A stretch of 64,000 nt of DNA. Source: Faucicola sp902506225. Its GTDB lineage: Bacteria; Pseudomonadota; Gammaproteobacteria; Pseudomonadales; Moraxellaceae. The position numbers were made by a program, and so were the translations under genes. The DNA lies in contig LR733345.1 of the NCBI GenBank assembly GCA_902506225.1, forward strand, positions 558,001 to 622,000, read 5' to 3'. Positions 53,201 through 60,944 of this stretch are shown here, piece by piece; within the stretch, counting starts at the first letter, position 1, and every line of letters starts with the position of its first letter. The notes beneath the pieces are model-generated. The model was not told the DNA's origin. It saw only the letters and a list, made by a program, of their open reading frames with translations, and ran no database searches.

Positions 53201-53879
53201 CGGCAGCGACCCGGTGGACGCACTAGCGCACCAGTCAAGTAGTGTACCAGTGATTATTATTCGTACTGACTTAGGTCAGCGCATGGCGCTGCAAGTGGAT
53301 ATGATTGCAGGCTCTCGTATCGAAGTTGTCGTTAAACCGCTTGGTCGTCAGCTCTCGCATATCGATGGCATTTCGGCTGCTACCATCATGGGTGATGGTT
53401 CGGTCATGCTCATTCTTGACTTGGTGGCATTGATGCGTAATGTCAGCAATATCGCTAAAGTCGAGCAGCAAAAAGCCAATAAGTCGGTCAAACAAGCGCA
53501 CAAACCCGTGGTACTGATTGTCGATGACTCAGTAACCGTACGTAAAGTCACCTCGCGCTTACTGGAACGTAACGGCTATGAGGCCCAAGTGGCAACGGAT
53601 GGTATTGATGCGCTAGAAAAATTGCAAGAAATGCTACCGGAAGTCATTGTATTGGATATTGAGATGCCACGTATGGACGGCTTTGAAGTCGCCAACCATA
53701 TTCGCCATAACCCACGACTTAAGCATATCCCTATTGTCATGATTACATCGCGTACCGGTGAAAAACACCGTGAACGCGCGTTTGGTATCGGGGTAAATGA
53801 ATACATGGGTAAACCATTCCAAGAACAAATGCTGTTAGACACCTTAGCACGCTTTACCCAACAAGCAAAAACTGACTAA
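47214..53879 (+). CDS. chpA: Hybrid chemosensory histidine kinase ChpA (PilL)
   Basis: Very large CheA-type hybrid kinase, 2221 aa. An N-terminal helical region includes a degenerate HPt-like repeat (His45 in LHQITGALAL). Five canonical HPt domains follow with His639 and His833 (FHTLKGSGRMVG), His1012 (FHTLRGGA), His1286 (MHILKGGA) and His1473 (LHTIKGGARMVG). The kinase core then has a dimerisation region, HATPase (N-box LRNAVDHGIEK near 1800, G1 DDGRGIN, G2 GRGVGMDVV), a CheW-like domain (about 1930–2070) and a C-terminal receiver (about 2098–2221) with Asp2148 in VLDIEMPRMDG. Pseudomonas ChpA has a similar but not identical HPt set. Confidence 0.93.
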   Translation: MSKQRNLIALDWLMPVLKDVFGELNQLLQRDDAPPAWQLIGQHLHQITGALALANQPALAKLAKTLDKTTIAIQQETLSPQYFSQISHAVRLLQFDIEQVQAKQQIHTDWVNDRIAYFEQLLGIASSYEPIQAAADNTLLFLSQLATPDIKHSWDSAQANELLKVWRYTSLQLLQNETNDSKHLDALSKVASYLSQAAINPAWRQFWQLVAVWCNNLTLNEQPAPTAYAALLNSLSLVLTHDLTLTPDITVSRLAVDVLLALNALTHKSHDAKALLSSLDINSNDTLDNLFSQVLEKLEKIIYQVHEPLTILPLLESVKNSLANRGWVFYENQMAQIIDDVRLMTQDTFMASSLSWQVERQLQDFYSQLLSTVETLDSQIGLQHFAYASNPQNEAVRQTRVHVENIKRSFNQYIQTRDLNKLIVNDELIATIQVFGALGLTRPKELVEQIRLLFSRIHKNSVHVLSWEASDAIADMIARFELFLDYLSNQSVSEEFLDQTQTQLNRANLLLNRLIETPLTAAEVVAPTKHFGRNTLIYDDEGERIAGDIESLSQGVATAREAPNTQTAVMQTSGVQESQALAAARQALKDDDYSMDEDIRDIFIEEAQEVLAELGEQIPVWEVDIHELVALKYIRRGFHTLKGSGRMVGAHQIGEMCWAVENMLNRVLDGTLAVSDALVGFIRNTHRKLPTLVEDFQQQRAPSIDPAVTVLQATNLLQQQPINTGLPETNGLDSLVSVSASVAEDSDNMAQGNEAASDTAPSTTEDIHALPEVVAREYEQLTTVTDAVSDPDIQEIYIEEANEVIETITPLNQAWQAKPDDFDTLKEIRRGFHTLKGSGRMVGANQLGELAWSIENMLNRVLDHTITVDEGVLHLVGDVIEAFAGLITIFAQNRTDYPAVIQLWQAVANSYAKKHGDSFSYHQALSAFAGQVAASPSALHTDEALSSGHATAQTQAPQHVSGISDISSEMDVADDVFIEEADELLVDIDNFITHHLGEPATHVPDAILRAFHTLRGGAALIELDNVYRLSAAVEQALGDLLHNEMPLTASQLLTLQEAKDLLQTYIDEHKIHHDVTVVEDNTDIVADLIERLTDANAESYESTKLTVKDLIALGIDDLLDADQQAQVKFAGESEQVIAYAEQLEQQASRLAQATEGLSYFIIPSTLQFAYKKLADYPQFAKNEDIYDGLMGLHNQLINMFDAIAAGLRVNINEEAIETLRKLLAKSQYQAEMDAIEYQPVATDDELLQIFLDEVQTIQPDVQNYYNQWLNNLSNLEVVKELANYMHILKGGAELIGVSSIVEMALRGEQVYDAIDKGILPSDTDTASLLQKLHETIASQIKQVRQFSRSFEATDFAHQIDEVIAGTVQSRDLVFAVPLIVEANPEESIEQKQSAKEGDSALAKNDPLYIEEIINNFEERRLETWKGQEPDEDILKVYLEEAKELIDSSSQHLQEFRSNNSDLAALQALQRELHTIKGGARMVGAEGIATLAHEMETIYEELGSRRKPATRMIGNLLAVCHDWLASAIYVLENKFNPQTPVALVAALQQFSRKPDSLKEIPNANLTSQIEQIDIYRSSLGQDTLEVKQRDLSVMPLMTGNFESEQDQSSLNAETLRISASTMERMINLSGESAINRSRIEMGISSLSNNIEEMGATVQRLADQLRRMETELEIQILSQIGDEHALESDFDPLEMDQYSALNQLSKSLSESASDLLDIKTTMLDKTRETENLLLQLSRTQTDLQEGLMDSRTVPFSRITPRLQRIVRQTATELGKSVELRILNDEGEIDRNILERITSPLEHMLRNAVDHGIEKSQERIESGKSRTGLITLEVLREGGEIVINLTDDGRGINVNAVRQKAIEQGLISAKDTSLKTLDIMQYIFNAGLSTAKSVSQISGRGVGMDVVQSEVKQLGGVVTVDSESGRGSRFTMRLPLTVAVSDALMVRAGDKYFAVPLVQIERVMRVNVDAIANFYTTNADSINIDGQAYRLRYLNQILYGSDPVDALAHQSSSVPVIIIRTDLGQRMALQVDMIAGSRIEVVVKPLGRQLSHIDGISAATIMGDGSVMLILDLVALMRNVSNIAKVEQQKANKSVKQAHKPVVLIVDDSVTVRKVTSRLLERNGYEAQVATDGIDALEKLQEMLPEVIVLDIEMPRMDGFEVANHIRHNPRLKHIPIVMITSRTGEKHRERAFGIGVNEYMGKPFQEQMLLDTLARFTQQAKTD

Positions 53880-53907
53880 GCCGACCATGTAAAGGATACA
53901 ATCATTC

Positions 53908-54861
53908 ATGCTGTCAAAGCACTCACCACCGCCGCGATTTTTTATCGTTGCTGAGGAAAATCAGCAACGACTCGCCTTTAGCGATACCATTCGTTCATGG
54001 GGGTTTGAAATCGTGGAATGCTTGGCAGCGTCACAGCTGACCGAAAAACATTTTCAGCAAAAAGTGGATGTGTGGCTAGTCGATACCCAAGACGATTACG
54101 CCGTGATTCAAAATGTTGAAAAACAACTGAATGTCAATTTGACTAAGGTCGTACTACTGGGCTTTGTCACGGCGCCTTATATCAATGAAAGTCTGTTATA
54201 TGCCAAATGGCAACGCCAACTGAAGCGAAAAATCGCCATCATGCTAGAACGTAGCGATTTGCTAGCGCACTATGAGGCTGCCAAGGGTGAAATCAAACCG
54301 TGGAAATATGTGGTATTGCTCGCGGCATCGATGGGCGGACCGCTTGCCATTAAGGAATTTTTAGATAATTTGCCCGAAGATTTGCCAGTATCACTGTTAC
54401 TAGCGCAGCACTTCAACCAAAATATGCTAAGCACCTTGCCAAGAATTTTAAATCGTCACAACGAGTGGCGCTGTGACATAGTGACCAATACCCAAAAATT
54501 ATTGTCAGGGCGTTGTTTGATTTTACCGATTGACCACAGCGTGGTGTGTGATTCCAATGGACGGGTAATTTTGCAGCGCAAACCTTGGCGAAGCAGTTAC
54601 AAACCGCCAATCAGTGAGGTCATGCGTAATTGCAGCGAAGCGTTTGGCAACAATTTAATCACTATCGTGTTCTCTGGTATGGGCAATGATGGTAGTGATG
54701 CGGCAGCGACGGTCAAAAAAAATGGTAGTATTATTTGGGCACAAACCCCTGATAGCAGCACCTGCGCCAGTCAGCCACAAAGCATGATTGAAAGCAACCA
54801 AGTTACTTTTGTTGGCACCCCTAAGCAATTAGCTGAGCAGCTAATCGCCTTGTGTGGCTAA
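53908..54861 (+). CDS. chpB: Protein-glutamate methylesterase ChpB (CheB-like)
   Basis: CheB-type methylesterase that removes methyl groups from PilJ, 317 aa. The C-terminal domain has the catalytic triad: Ser141 in LAASMGGP, His168 in LLAQHFNQ and Asp261 in SGMGNDGSD. The N-terminal half resembles a response-regulator fold, but the usual acidic pocket is largely degenerate, so it may not be phosphorylated. It begins 28 bp after chpA. Confidence 0.88.
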   Translation: MLSKHSPPPRFFIVAEENQQRLAFSDTIRSWGFEIVECLAASQLTEKHFQQKVDVWLVDTQDDYAVIQNVEKQLNVNLTKVVLLGFVTAPYINESLLYAKWQRQLKRKIAIMLERSDLLAHYEAAKGEIKPWKYVVLLAASMGGPLAIKEFLDNLPEDLPVSLLLAQHFNQNMLSTLPRILNRHNEWRCDIVTNTQKLLSGRCLILPIDHSVVCDSNGRVILQRKPWRSSYKPPISEVMRNCSEAFGNNLITIVFSGMGNDGSDAAATVKKNGSIIWAQTPDSSTCASQPQSMIESNQVTFVGTPKQLAEQLIALCG

Positions 54862-54918
54862 TCCTATAGGCTGGCAACGACCGCTAAATTTCTTATTAAT
54901 CACTAAAATGAGCAAGCC

Positions 54919-55482
54919 ATGGCAAACGAGTTAAACCGTTACTTTAAGCAAGATGAAGATGTAGGCGTCCTAAGTATCACTACAGGTCAATTAACCATTG
55001 CTCGAATTCCTTCTAGCATTTCGCCTGACTGGATTGTACCGCAAGCCTTGATTTTGAGCATTGATAACTATGATGAGCGCATCTGGAATTATATTTGGCG
55101 CGGTCAAGAAGTGCCGGTGTATCACTTGTTGCCAAAAGATGAGCAGCCCACCCACTTAGTGGTGTTAGAAAGCGTCACCGATATCCATCGTATTGCCTTA
55201 CAAATTCACGGGGAAGTGACTTTCCATTCTGTGCGTATTGCCGATCTCAAAGACGCTGATGACGCCACTTACCAAGCTGAATTAGCGACTCACTACCCTG
55301 ATTTATTAACCGCCTTAAACACGCCAGATCATGAGCTCGTCGAGCGCTCACGCGCACCGAATTTGGCAGACTATAGCCTACAGCACGCCTATATTTTTCA
55401 GCCAGTTATGTTGGCAGGTGATTTGTGTGTAGTACCAGATTTGGACAAGCTCTCGCATTTCTTGGTGGATTTAGATGGTTAG
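54919..55482 (+). CDS. ChpC/CheW-like accessory chemotaxis protein
   Basis: A 187-aa protein following chpB by 57 bp on the same strand. It looks like a divergent CheW domain, with LSITTGQLTIARIPSS, WNYIWRGQEVPVYHLLP in the place of the usual NxRGxxxPV block, and HRIALQIHGEVTFHSVRI. In Pseudomonas, chpC occupies this position and encodes a second CheW-like adaptor. Identification rests on position and weak pattern match. Confidence 0.65.
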   Translation: MANELNRYFKQDEDVGVLSITTGQLTIARIPSSISPDWIVPQALILSIDNYDERIWNYIWRGQEVPVYHLLPKDEQPTHLVVLESVTDIHRIALQIHGEVTFHSVRIADLKDADDATYQAELATHYPDLLTALNTPDHELVERSRAPNLADYSLQHAYIFQPVMLAGDLCVVPDLDKLSHFLVDLDG

Positions 55483-55541
55483 ATGCAGTCCGCCTTTATG
55501 CTATTTGCCAACAGTCTGTTACTTTTATTTTGCCCAAACAT

Positions 55542-55550
55542 TGCTAGAAT
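55542..55550 (+). promoter_or_regulatory. Extended -10 upstream of the cytochrome b561 gene
   Basis: TGCTAGAAT lies 35 bp before the ATG. No good -35 is evident, as expected for extended -10 promoters. One of five similar TGCTANAAT elements in this window. Confidence 0.4.
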
Positions 55551-55585
55551 AACCCAAAACAAATCATGATAAGGTAAAATCCATT

Positions 55586-56143
55586 ATGGCATTATTTCCT
55601 GCAAATGAAGCGCCACAGCCGATTGCCCCACACGGTATCAACAAATGGTCGTTATCGTCACGTATTTTCCATTGGATTAGCGTGGTATTGTTGATTGCGA
55701 CTTGGGCAATGATTGAGCTGAATGAGGATGCAACTGACTTTACCTATTTTGATTTGCATAAAGCGTTTGGACTCAGTGTGCTATTTTGGACAGTAGGTCG
55801 TATTATTAACCGTTTTGTCACCAAAGCACCCGCCGATGTGCCGATGCCAAAATGGCAAAATAAACTATCGCATTTAACCCATTTGGCACTGTACTTGATT
55901 TTACTTGCCATGCCTTTGGCGGGCTGGTTTTCTGTCATGTTTGATGGGGAAGGGGTGAGTATGTTTGGGCTATTTGATATCCCAGCCTTTGTCAGTGAAA
56001 ACAGTGATTGGTCAGGCACGTTAGAAAAAATTCATAAAAATCTGTTGTGGACGTTGCTGCTGGTGTTCACAGCCTTGCATGTCATCGGCGCGCTGTATCA
56101 CCAATTTATCCAAAAAGACCATTTAATTCGCCGTATGCGCTAA
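55586..56143 (+). CDS. Cytochrome b561
   Basis: Di-heme inner-membrane cytochrome, 185 aa, with four hydrophobic helices. Candidate heme-ligand histidines are in SRIFHWISV (helix 1), DLHKAFGLS, HLTHLALYLIL and TALHVIGALYHQFI (helix 4). Members oxidise quinol-type donors; in E. coli CybB acts as a superoxide–quinone oxidoreductase. A terminator follows. Confidence 0.9.
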   Translation: MALFPANEAPQPIAPHGINKWSLSSRIFHWISVVLLIATWAMIELNEDATDFTYFDLHKAFGLSVLFWTVGRIINRFVTKAPADVPMPKWQNKLSHLTHLALYLILLAMPLAGWFSVMFDGEGVSMFGLFDIPAFVSENSDWSGTLEKIHKNLLWTLLLVFTALHVIGALYHQFIQKDHLIRRMR

Positions 56144-56158
56144 GTTAGCCCATAGTAT

Positions 56159-56188
56159 AAAAAAGCCCATGTCATCATGGGCTTTTTA
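56159..56188. terminator. Bidirectional terminator between the cytochrome b561 and minE genes
   Basis: GCCCATG-TCAT-CATGGGC is flanked by A-run on the left and T-run on the right. It lies between convergent genes and can end both transcripts. Confidence 0.9.
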
Positions 56189-56247
56189 CTAACAATTTTT
56201 TAAATGCAACCTAGATTAAAAACAATCTAGATTAAGCGCAACATGAA

Positions 56248-56523
56248 TTATTGGCGTGTACTATCAGGCAAGCTGATATTCATCTCAAGCACTTCCATGT
56301 TTGCTTCATTGTGATGTTGAATATTGACGTCATCAATGTTGACACCTGACACGTAGGTATTGACCACTGCCAAAATCTCACGTTTCATTTTTTCAATACG
56401 CTCTGGGGTTAACCGATTGTGCAAGCGGTTTTCGCTGGCAACGATGACCTTTAGGCGCTCTGCGGCAGTATTGGCACTGTTTGACTTTTGCTCACCGCCA
56501 AATAAATTACTCCAAAATCCCAT
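56248..56523 (-). CDS. minE: Cell division topological specificity factor MinE
   Basis: Regulator that stimulates MinD ATPase and drives Min oscillation, 91 aa. The N-terminal membrane-targeting and MinD-binding part (FWSNLFGGEQKS, AAERLKVIVASENRLHNRLTPE) precedes the dimerisation domain. It follows minD by 3 bp on the same strand. Confidence 0.95.
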   Translation of the reverse strand: MGFWSNLFGGEQKSNSANTAAERLKVIVASENRLHNRLTPERIEKMKREILAVVNTYVSGVNIDDVNIQHHNEANMEVLEMNISLPDSTRQ

Positions 56524-56526
56524 AGC

Positions 56527-57339
56527 CTACCCTCCAAACCAGCGTTGTAGGAAACTTTTCTTCTTCACCTCGATATGGCGATAGGGACGTTCTTCCCCCA
56601 AGAAACGAGCGACCATGTCATCATAAGTTTGACCGGCTTTTGAATTTTGATCCAGCACCACAGGCACACCTTGGTTTGATGCCTCAAGTACGCTATTGCT
56701 TTCAGGAATCACGCCAAGTAGCGGCACTTTTAGGATGTCATTAGAGATACTGTTGATGTCCATCATCTCACCGCGCTCAGCACGCTCAGCGTTGTAGCGG
56801 TTGATGACCAAGTGCTCACGTACCACACCTGTACCTTCTTCAACTTTTTTGGTACGGCTTTGCAAAATACCGATGATACGGTCTGAGTCACGCACCGATG
56901 AGATTTCTGGGTTGGTCACGATGATGGCTTCATCGGCATGGTACATAGCAAGCTGGGCACCGCGCTCGATACCGGCGGGCGAGTCACACACGATGTAATC
57001 AAATTGTTTGGCTAACTCATTAATGACTTCGGCGACTCCTTCATCTGTCAAGGCGTCTTTGTCGCGGGTTTGGCTGGCAGGTAAAATAAACAAGTTATTG
57101 AGCTGTTTGTCTTTTACCAATGCTTGAGACAGGCGCGCGTTCCCTGAGATAACATCAACAAAGTCATACACGATGCGATTTTCGCAGCCCATAATGAGGT
57201 CAAGGTTTCTAAGACCCACGTCAAAGTCAATCACCACAGTTTTAAAGCCGCGAACGGCGAGACCTGTAGCGAAAGAGGCGCTGGTGGTGGTTTTACCTAC
57301 CCCGCCTTTTCCTGAAGTTACAACAACGATTTTTGCCAC
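56527..57339 (-). CDS. minD: Septum site-determining protein MinD (GTG start)
   Basis: Membrane-associated ATPase that positions MinC. The 270-aa protein begins VVVTSGKGGVGKTTT, the deviant Walker A, followed by VIDFDVGLRNLDLIMG and CDSPAGIERGA. The C-terminal amphipathic helix FLQRWFGG attaches to the membrane. The GTG start is preceded by GGAG at a good distance. minE follows in the same operon. Confidence 0.96.
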   Translation of the reverse strand: MAKIVVVTSGKGGVGKTTTSASFATGLAVRGFKTVVIDFDVGLRNLDLIMGCENRIVYDFVDVISGNARLSQALVKDKQLNNLFILPASQTRDKDALTDEGVAEVINELAKQFDYIVCDSPAGIERGAQLAMYHADEAIIVTNPEISSVRDSDRIIGILQSRTKKVEEGTGVVREHLVINRYNAERAERGEMMDINSISNDILKVPLLGVIPESNSVLEASNQGVPVVLDQNSKAGQTYDDMVARFLGEERPYRHIEVKKKSFLQRWFGG

Positions 57340-57594
57340 TTTGGCATACTCCTATTCATAGCACGGTGTCAGTGAGGCGGTATTGAATCATTCAAGCCAT
57401 ACACACATTCACGCTAAACTGGTTTGAAAAATATGGATATAAATTAACGTAAATCGTTAAAAATTAAGACTTAAATTTTAGTTAGCCTAAATTTGGTTAA
57501 TTGGACTAGTTTAGCATAAAAAACTTTTCGAAGTTAATCGAGAGATTGACGATTTTTGCATAGATTGTGGTATAAGTGGTTGTTTAGGTGATTG

Positions 57595-58599
57595 TTATTC
57601 CATCAATTCAAACACCAAGCCTTGTCCATCCAAGTAGCTGACTTGTACCGCTTTATCCAAATACTCAGTGGGAATATTTTCTTTTAGGCAATAAGTACCC
57701 GCAACTGACACCAGTGACGGGTTAAAACGTAAACAGAATATTTTGGCATTGGTGTCGCCCGTCGCCCCTGCGACCAATCGCCCTTCGGCTTTGCCATACA
57801 CGTGTAGGCTATAATCGGTAATCGCTTCCGCGCCGGCATTGATGCCTTTGGTCAAAATCACGTCGCCACCAACATGGTTGATACTTTGACCTGAGCGCAA
57901 CATTTGAGTATGCACCAAATCGCCTTCAAGCTGCGATTGGTGATGCGGTGAAGCGACAAATTTATCAGGTGCAGCTGTGGTCTCATTGCTTGTGGTCTCA
58001 TGGCTTGCGGTATTATTGGTTACGATATCATTGGCGGTTTGATTTTGTCGTTTGGTCGCTTGACTGTCGGATGTGAGTGATTGGGTAGGGGATTGCGTAA
58101 TGTGTTGAGACGATGGCGTATTGGCTGTGCTGTCTGATTTTTGCTCACTACCCGTCGCCACATTTTTTGCTGCTTTGCCGTCAATGCGTTGCCCATCTGC
58201 TGGAAAAATGGCAATGCGAAGCTCATTGGCTTGGGTGTCATTGGCGCCTGTGACTAACCCAATCGGCTGTAACCCTAGCACCCATAAGCCGCCCCAAAGC
58301 TGCGCTAAATTTAATGGCTGTTGACAACTGACAATCACCGGTAAGTTGGACTGGCGTTGACGACCTAGCTTTTGTGCAATCTTTGTCAAAATTACTTTGA
58401 TGTCATTGCCTTCAATATTTAGGCGGGTAAAGTTCAGTAGTCTGCCAGTGAGTTTCACGCTAGTGGCTACAGGGTCGGTGGGTAATGGGTTGGCTGGCTG
58501 CTGACTTTGCGGTGAATCCTGCACTGATAGGTTAGGTACGCTTTGTAAGTTTTGTGATGAACTATCTTGGGTCAAGTCAAGGGCAGCGGGCTGTGTCAT
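57595..58599 (-). CDS. minC: Septum site-determining protein MinC
   Basis: Division inhibitor that blocks FtsZ assembly near the poles. At 334 aa it is longer than E. coli MinC (231 aa). The N-terminal FtsZ-binding domain (about 45–130) is followed by an expanded, Gln/Thr/Ser-rich linker (about 150–225), then the beta-helical C-terminal MinD-binding domain with GQSINHVGGDVILTKGINAGAE and GRLVAGATGDTNAKIFC. It lies 255 bp upstream of minD, an unusually large gap for min operons. Confidence 0.92.
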   Translation of the reverse strand: MTQPAALDLTQDSSSQNLQSVPNLSVQDSPQSQQPANPLPTDPVATSVKLTGRLLNFTRLNIEGNDIKVILTKIAQKLGRQRQSNLPVIVSCQQPLNLAQLWGGLWVLGLQPIGLVTGANDTQANELRIAIFPADGQRIDGKAAKNVATGSEQKSDSTANTPSSQHITQSPTQSLTSDSQATKRQNQTANDIVTNNTASHETTSNETTAAPDKFVASPHHQSQLEGDLVHTQMLRSGQSINHVGGDVILTKGINAGAEAITDYSLHVYGKAEGRLVAGATGDTNAKIFCLRFNPSLVSVAGTYCLKENIPTEYLDKAVQVSYLDGQGLVFELME

Positions 58600-58779
58600 G
58601 AAAAACCTTTTTATAATAACTTTTTATACATCAAAATCGATTCATACCGCATATTAGCAAGTATTATTTAAAACAACAACCATTCACCGCGCTATTTATT
58701 GTTTGCCAACCAAAGCCGTAATAGGGCGATAAAAAAAGCGTTGCACAGCCGTTAGCTGCCAGCCAAATTGGTGGATTCA

Positions 58780-59841
58780 TCAGCGTATTTGGTGCTTCCA
58801 TTGTTGAATGCGAACTTGGTTGGCAAGTGACGTCAAACTATCATCAATAATATCGCTAACTAATTTTTCTAGCGCAGGGCTAGTGACGTCAATTTGTACC
58901 AAGCTTTTGGCGATTTCTTCATACATCAGTGTGAGCGTTTGCGGCTTGGTAAGGTTGGTAGTCAAGCTTAATGTCAGATTTTCCCCAATGTGTTGCCCGA
59001 TGCTGTGCATTTGGTTTTCTATCAGACTACCTGCAATCGGTATCAAGCGTAAGATGCGATGTAGCTCGGGCGTGTCGGTTAGCGCTTGCTGAATGGCTAG
59101 ACCTACTTGTTTTGCCAAAGGTTTGGCAAAGATGGCAGGATTGGCGGGCGTGGATTGTAATAACGGTGTGGCTTCTTGCTGCAGCACTTCAACAATGACC
59201 TTTTGTATGTCATCCCGATGCTTGTCGATGATATTTTTGACCAAATGCCCATCCGCGTTGCTTATTTCGGTGCGGATATTGTCAATCGCGGTTAAAATCA
59301 CCCGATCAGAAATCTCTTCCATAATCATTTGATAATAAAATTTGATAGTGGCAAGCCAACTGGCGGGCAAAACTTTGTAGCCAAGTTTATGCAGACGATA
59401 ACCAATCACGCCAACGCGCAGCAGTCGTAATGCGCGCAGCTGCGGTGCACAGCCCAACACTTCATACCAATGCACGAATGGAAAGAAAAACCAGCGGTAA
59501 TAGCGTTTTTGGACGATGGCAATCAACCAACGAACCGCAAGCTCGGCTACCAAAAAGATGGTAAACAGCCCGCCTGCCACTTTGAGCGGCTCGTGCCATC
59601 CTTGCTGATAACTGACGATACTGTCAAGAAACCCCAGCCAACTTGCTATTTTTGCCATAAAGCTACTTAGCATCAAAGCGTCAAACCCCATGAGCAGCAA
59701 GTCCAACACAATGGCAACCATCATGATGATATCGTAGGCTAACTGCCAACGACTGGGTTTGGCAGGGTGGGTAGTGAGCGGTTGGTTAATATTCGGGCTT
59801 GGCGTTGGGCTAGATTTTGGGTCTAAATTAGCAGTTGGCAT
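58780..59841 (-). CDS. Hypothetical ion-channel-like membrane protein
   Basis: A protein of about 353 aa. Three hydrophobic segments lie in the first 130 residues, followed by a charged segment with spaced arginines (APQLRALRLLRVGVIGYRLHKLG) that resembles an S4 voltage-sensor helix, and a long helical cytoplasmic tail (about 180 residues). No selectivity-filter motif is visible. The function is unknown; a voltage-sensor-like ion transporter is one reading. The start at 59841 is chosen because the first 25 residues of a longer form beginning at 59916 are unlike a membrane-protein N-terminus, but 59916 has a reasonable AGGT upstream. Confidence 0.6.
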   Translation of the reverse strand: MPTANLDPKSSPTPSPNINQPLTTHPAKPSRWQLAYDIIMMVAIVLDLLLMGFDALMLSSFMAKIASWLGFLDSIVSYQQGWHEPLKVAGGLFTIFLVAELAVRWLIAIVQKRYYRWFFFPFVHWYEVLGCAPQLRALRLLRVGVIGYRLHKLGYKVLPASWLATIKFYYQMIMEEISDRVILTAIDNIRTEISNADGHLVKNIIDKHRDDIQKVIVEVLQQEATPLLQSTPANPAIFAKPLAKQVGLAIQQALTDTPELHRILRLIPIAGSLIENQMHSIGQHIGENLTLSLTTNLTKPQTLTLMYEEIAKSLVQIDVTSPALEKLVSDIIDDSLTSLANQVRIQQWKHQIR

Positions 59842-59946
59842 AAAAAATTGCTCAAAATGGGGTCGATACCGCAAAAAATGTGAGTGAGGACAAGGCAGGT
59901 AAGTCATATATCGCATGGCTTACCTGAGATTTTAACTAGTAGTGTC

Positions 59947-59966
59947 ACTAGTGATATGTCACTAGT
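59947..59966. repeat. Inverted repeat beside the acyltransferase stop
   Basis: ACTAGTGA-TATG-TCACTAGT is a perfect 8-bp inverted repeat 10 bp from the acyltransferase stop, with another ACTAGT nearby. No T-run follows. Confidence 0.6.
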
Positions 59967-59975
59967 AAGGCGTCG

Positions 59976-60944
59976 CTAGGGATGACGGGTAAAATCATCG
60001 AGCATGGCTTGGATACGTTGGTCCTTTTGTTGCCACAAGTCATTAAGCCAACGGTACATATCTTTTTTGGTTTGTTCATCCTGTTGGTATTTGCCATCCA
60101 TGAGCCGCTGTAGCAAATCATCTGGCAATGCAATTTTTTGAATATCCACCCCAATGCGTTTGATATTACCTTGCCACAAATCCTGATAGCTAGGAATACC
60201 GTCAGGATACACAATCGTCATATCAAGCACCGCGTCTAAATCGTTACCCAACGCACCCAATGCAAGTGCAATGCCGCCCGCCTTGGGTTTTAGCAAATGT
60301 TGATACGGCGATTGTTGCAAGTCACGTTTTTTTTCGCTAAACCGCGTGCCTTCGATAAAGTTAAGTAAGGTAAAAGGCTTGTCGAGTAAGTTTTGACAAG
60401 CGCGTTTGGCTTCGATGATATCGCGGTCTTCTAGCGCTGGATTTTTAGCAATCGCTGTTTTCGAGTAGCGTTTCATCATCGGAAAGTCTAAAAAATAAAA
60501 GGCTTGTCCCACAATTGGGATATACAATAGCTCGTATTTGGCAAAAAATCGCGTTAATGGCAGTCGGTTTTCACTGATATATTGAATGACAGTGGTGTCG
60601 ACCCAAGATTGGTGATTGCTCAGCAAAATATATTTGCCATTAACCGATAAGTCATCAGGCAGATTGACGCGAAAATCAATATCGGGCAGGATATTTTCAA
60701 TTAAGCGATTGTTGGTGTTGATCCAGTGATTGGCTATTTTTAACACGCATTTATCTGCCAATGGATGACCCGTCAATGTTTTTACTGCGCCCATCACCCA
60801 AAGTGGTAGACTAAACAGCACTGAATTGCCGGTAATGGTGCCTGCCGCCACCGCTAAGCTGGCGTTTTGCGCCAAAGGTAATGATGTTTTACGCAGTTTA
60901 TTGAACGTGTTTTTAAGCAATGATGGTTTATCGTTATTTGTCAT
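59976..60944 (-). CDS. Acyltransferase, YihG/PlsC-like
   Basis: Membrane-associated glycerolipid acyltransferase family protein, 322 aa. An N-terminal hydrophobic segment is followed by the acceptor motif NHQSWVDTTVIQYI (HX4D), then YIPIVGQAFYFLDFPMMKR and LLNFIEGTRFSEKKR (the EGTR block). It resembles E. coli YihG and similar 1-acylglycerol-3-phosphate acyltransferases. The start at 60944 has GGGAG upstream. Confidence 0.88.
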   Translation of the reverse strand: MTNNDKPSLLKNTFNKLRKTSLPLAQNASLAVAAGTITGNSVLFSLPLWVMGAVKTLTGHPLADKCVLKIANHWINTNNRLIENILPDIDFRVNLPDDLSVNGKYILLSNHQSWVDTTVIQYISENRLPLTRFFAKYELLYIPIVGQAFYFLDFPMMKRYSKTAIAKNPALEDRDIIEAKRACQNLLDKPFTLLNFIEGTRFSEKKRDLQQSPYQHLLKPKAGGIALALGALGNDLDAVLDMTIVYPDGIPSYQDLWQGNIKRIGVDIQKIALPDDLLQRLMDGKYQQDEQTKKDMYRWLNDLWQQKDQRIQAMLDDFTRHP

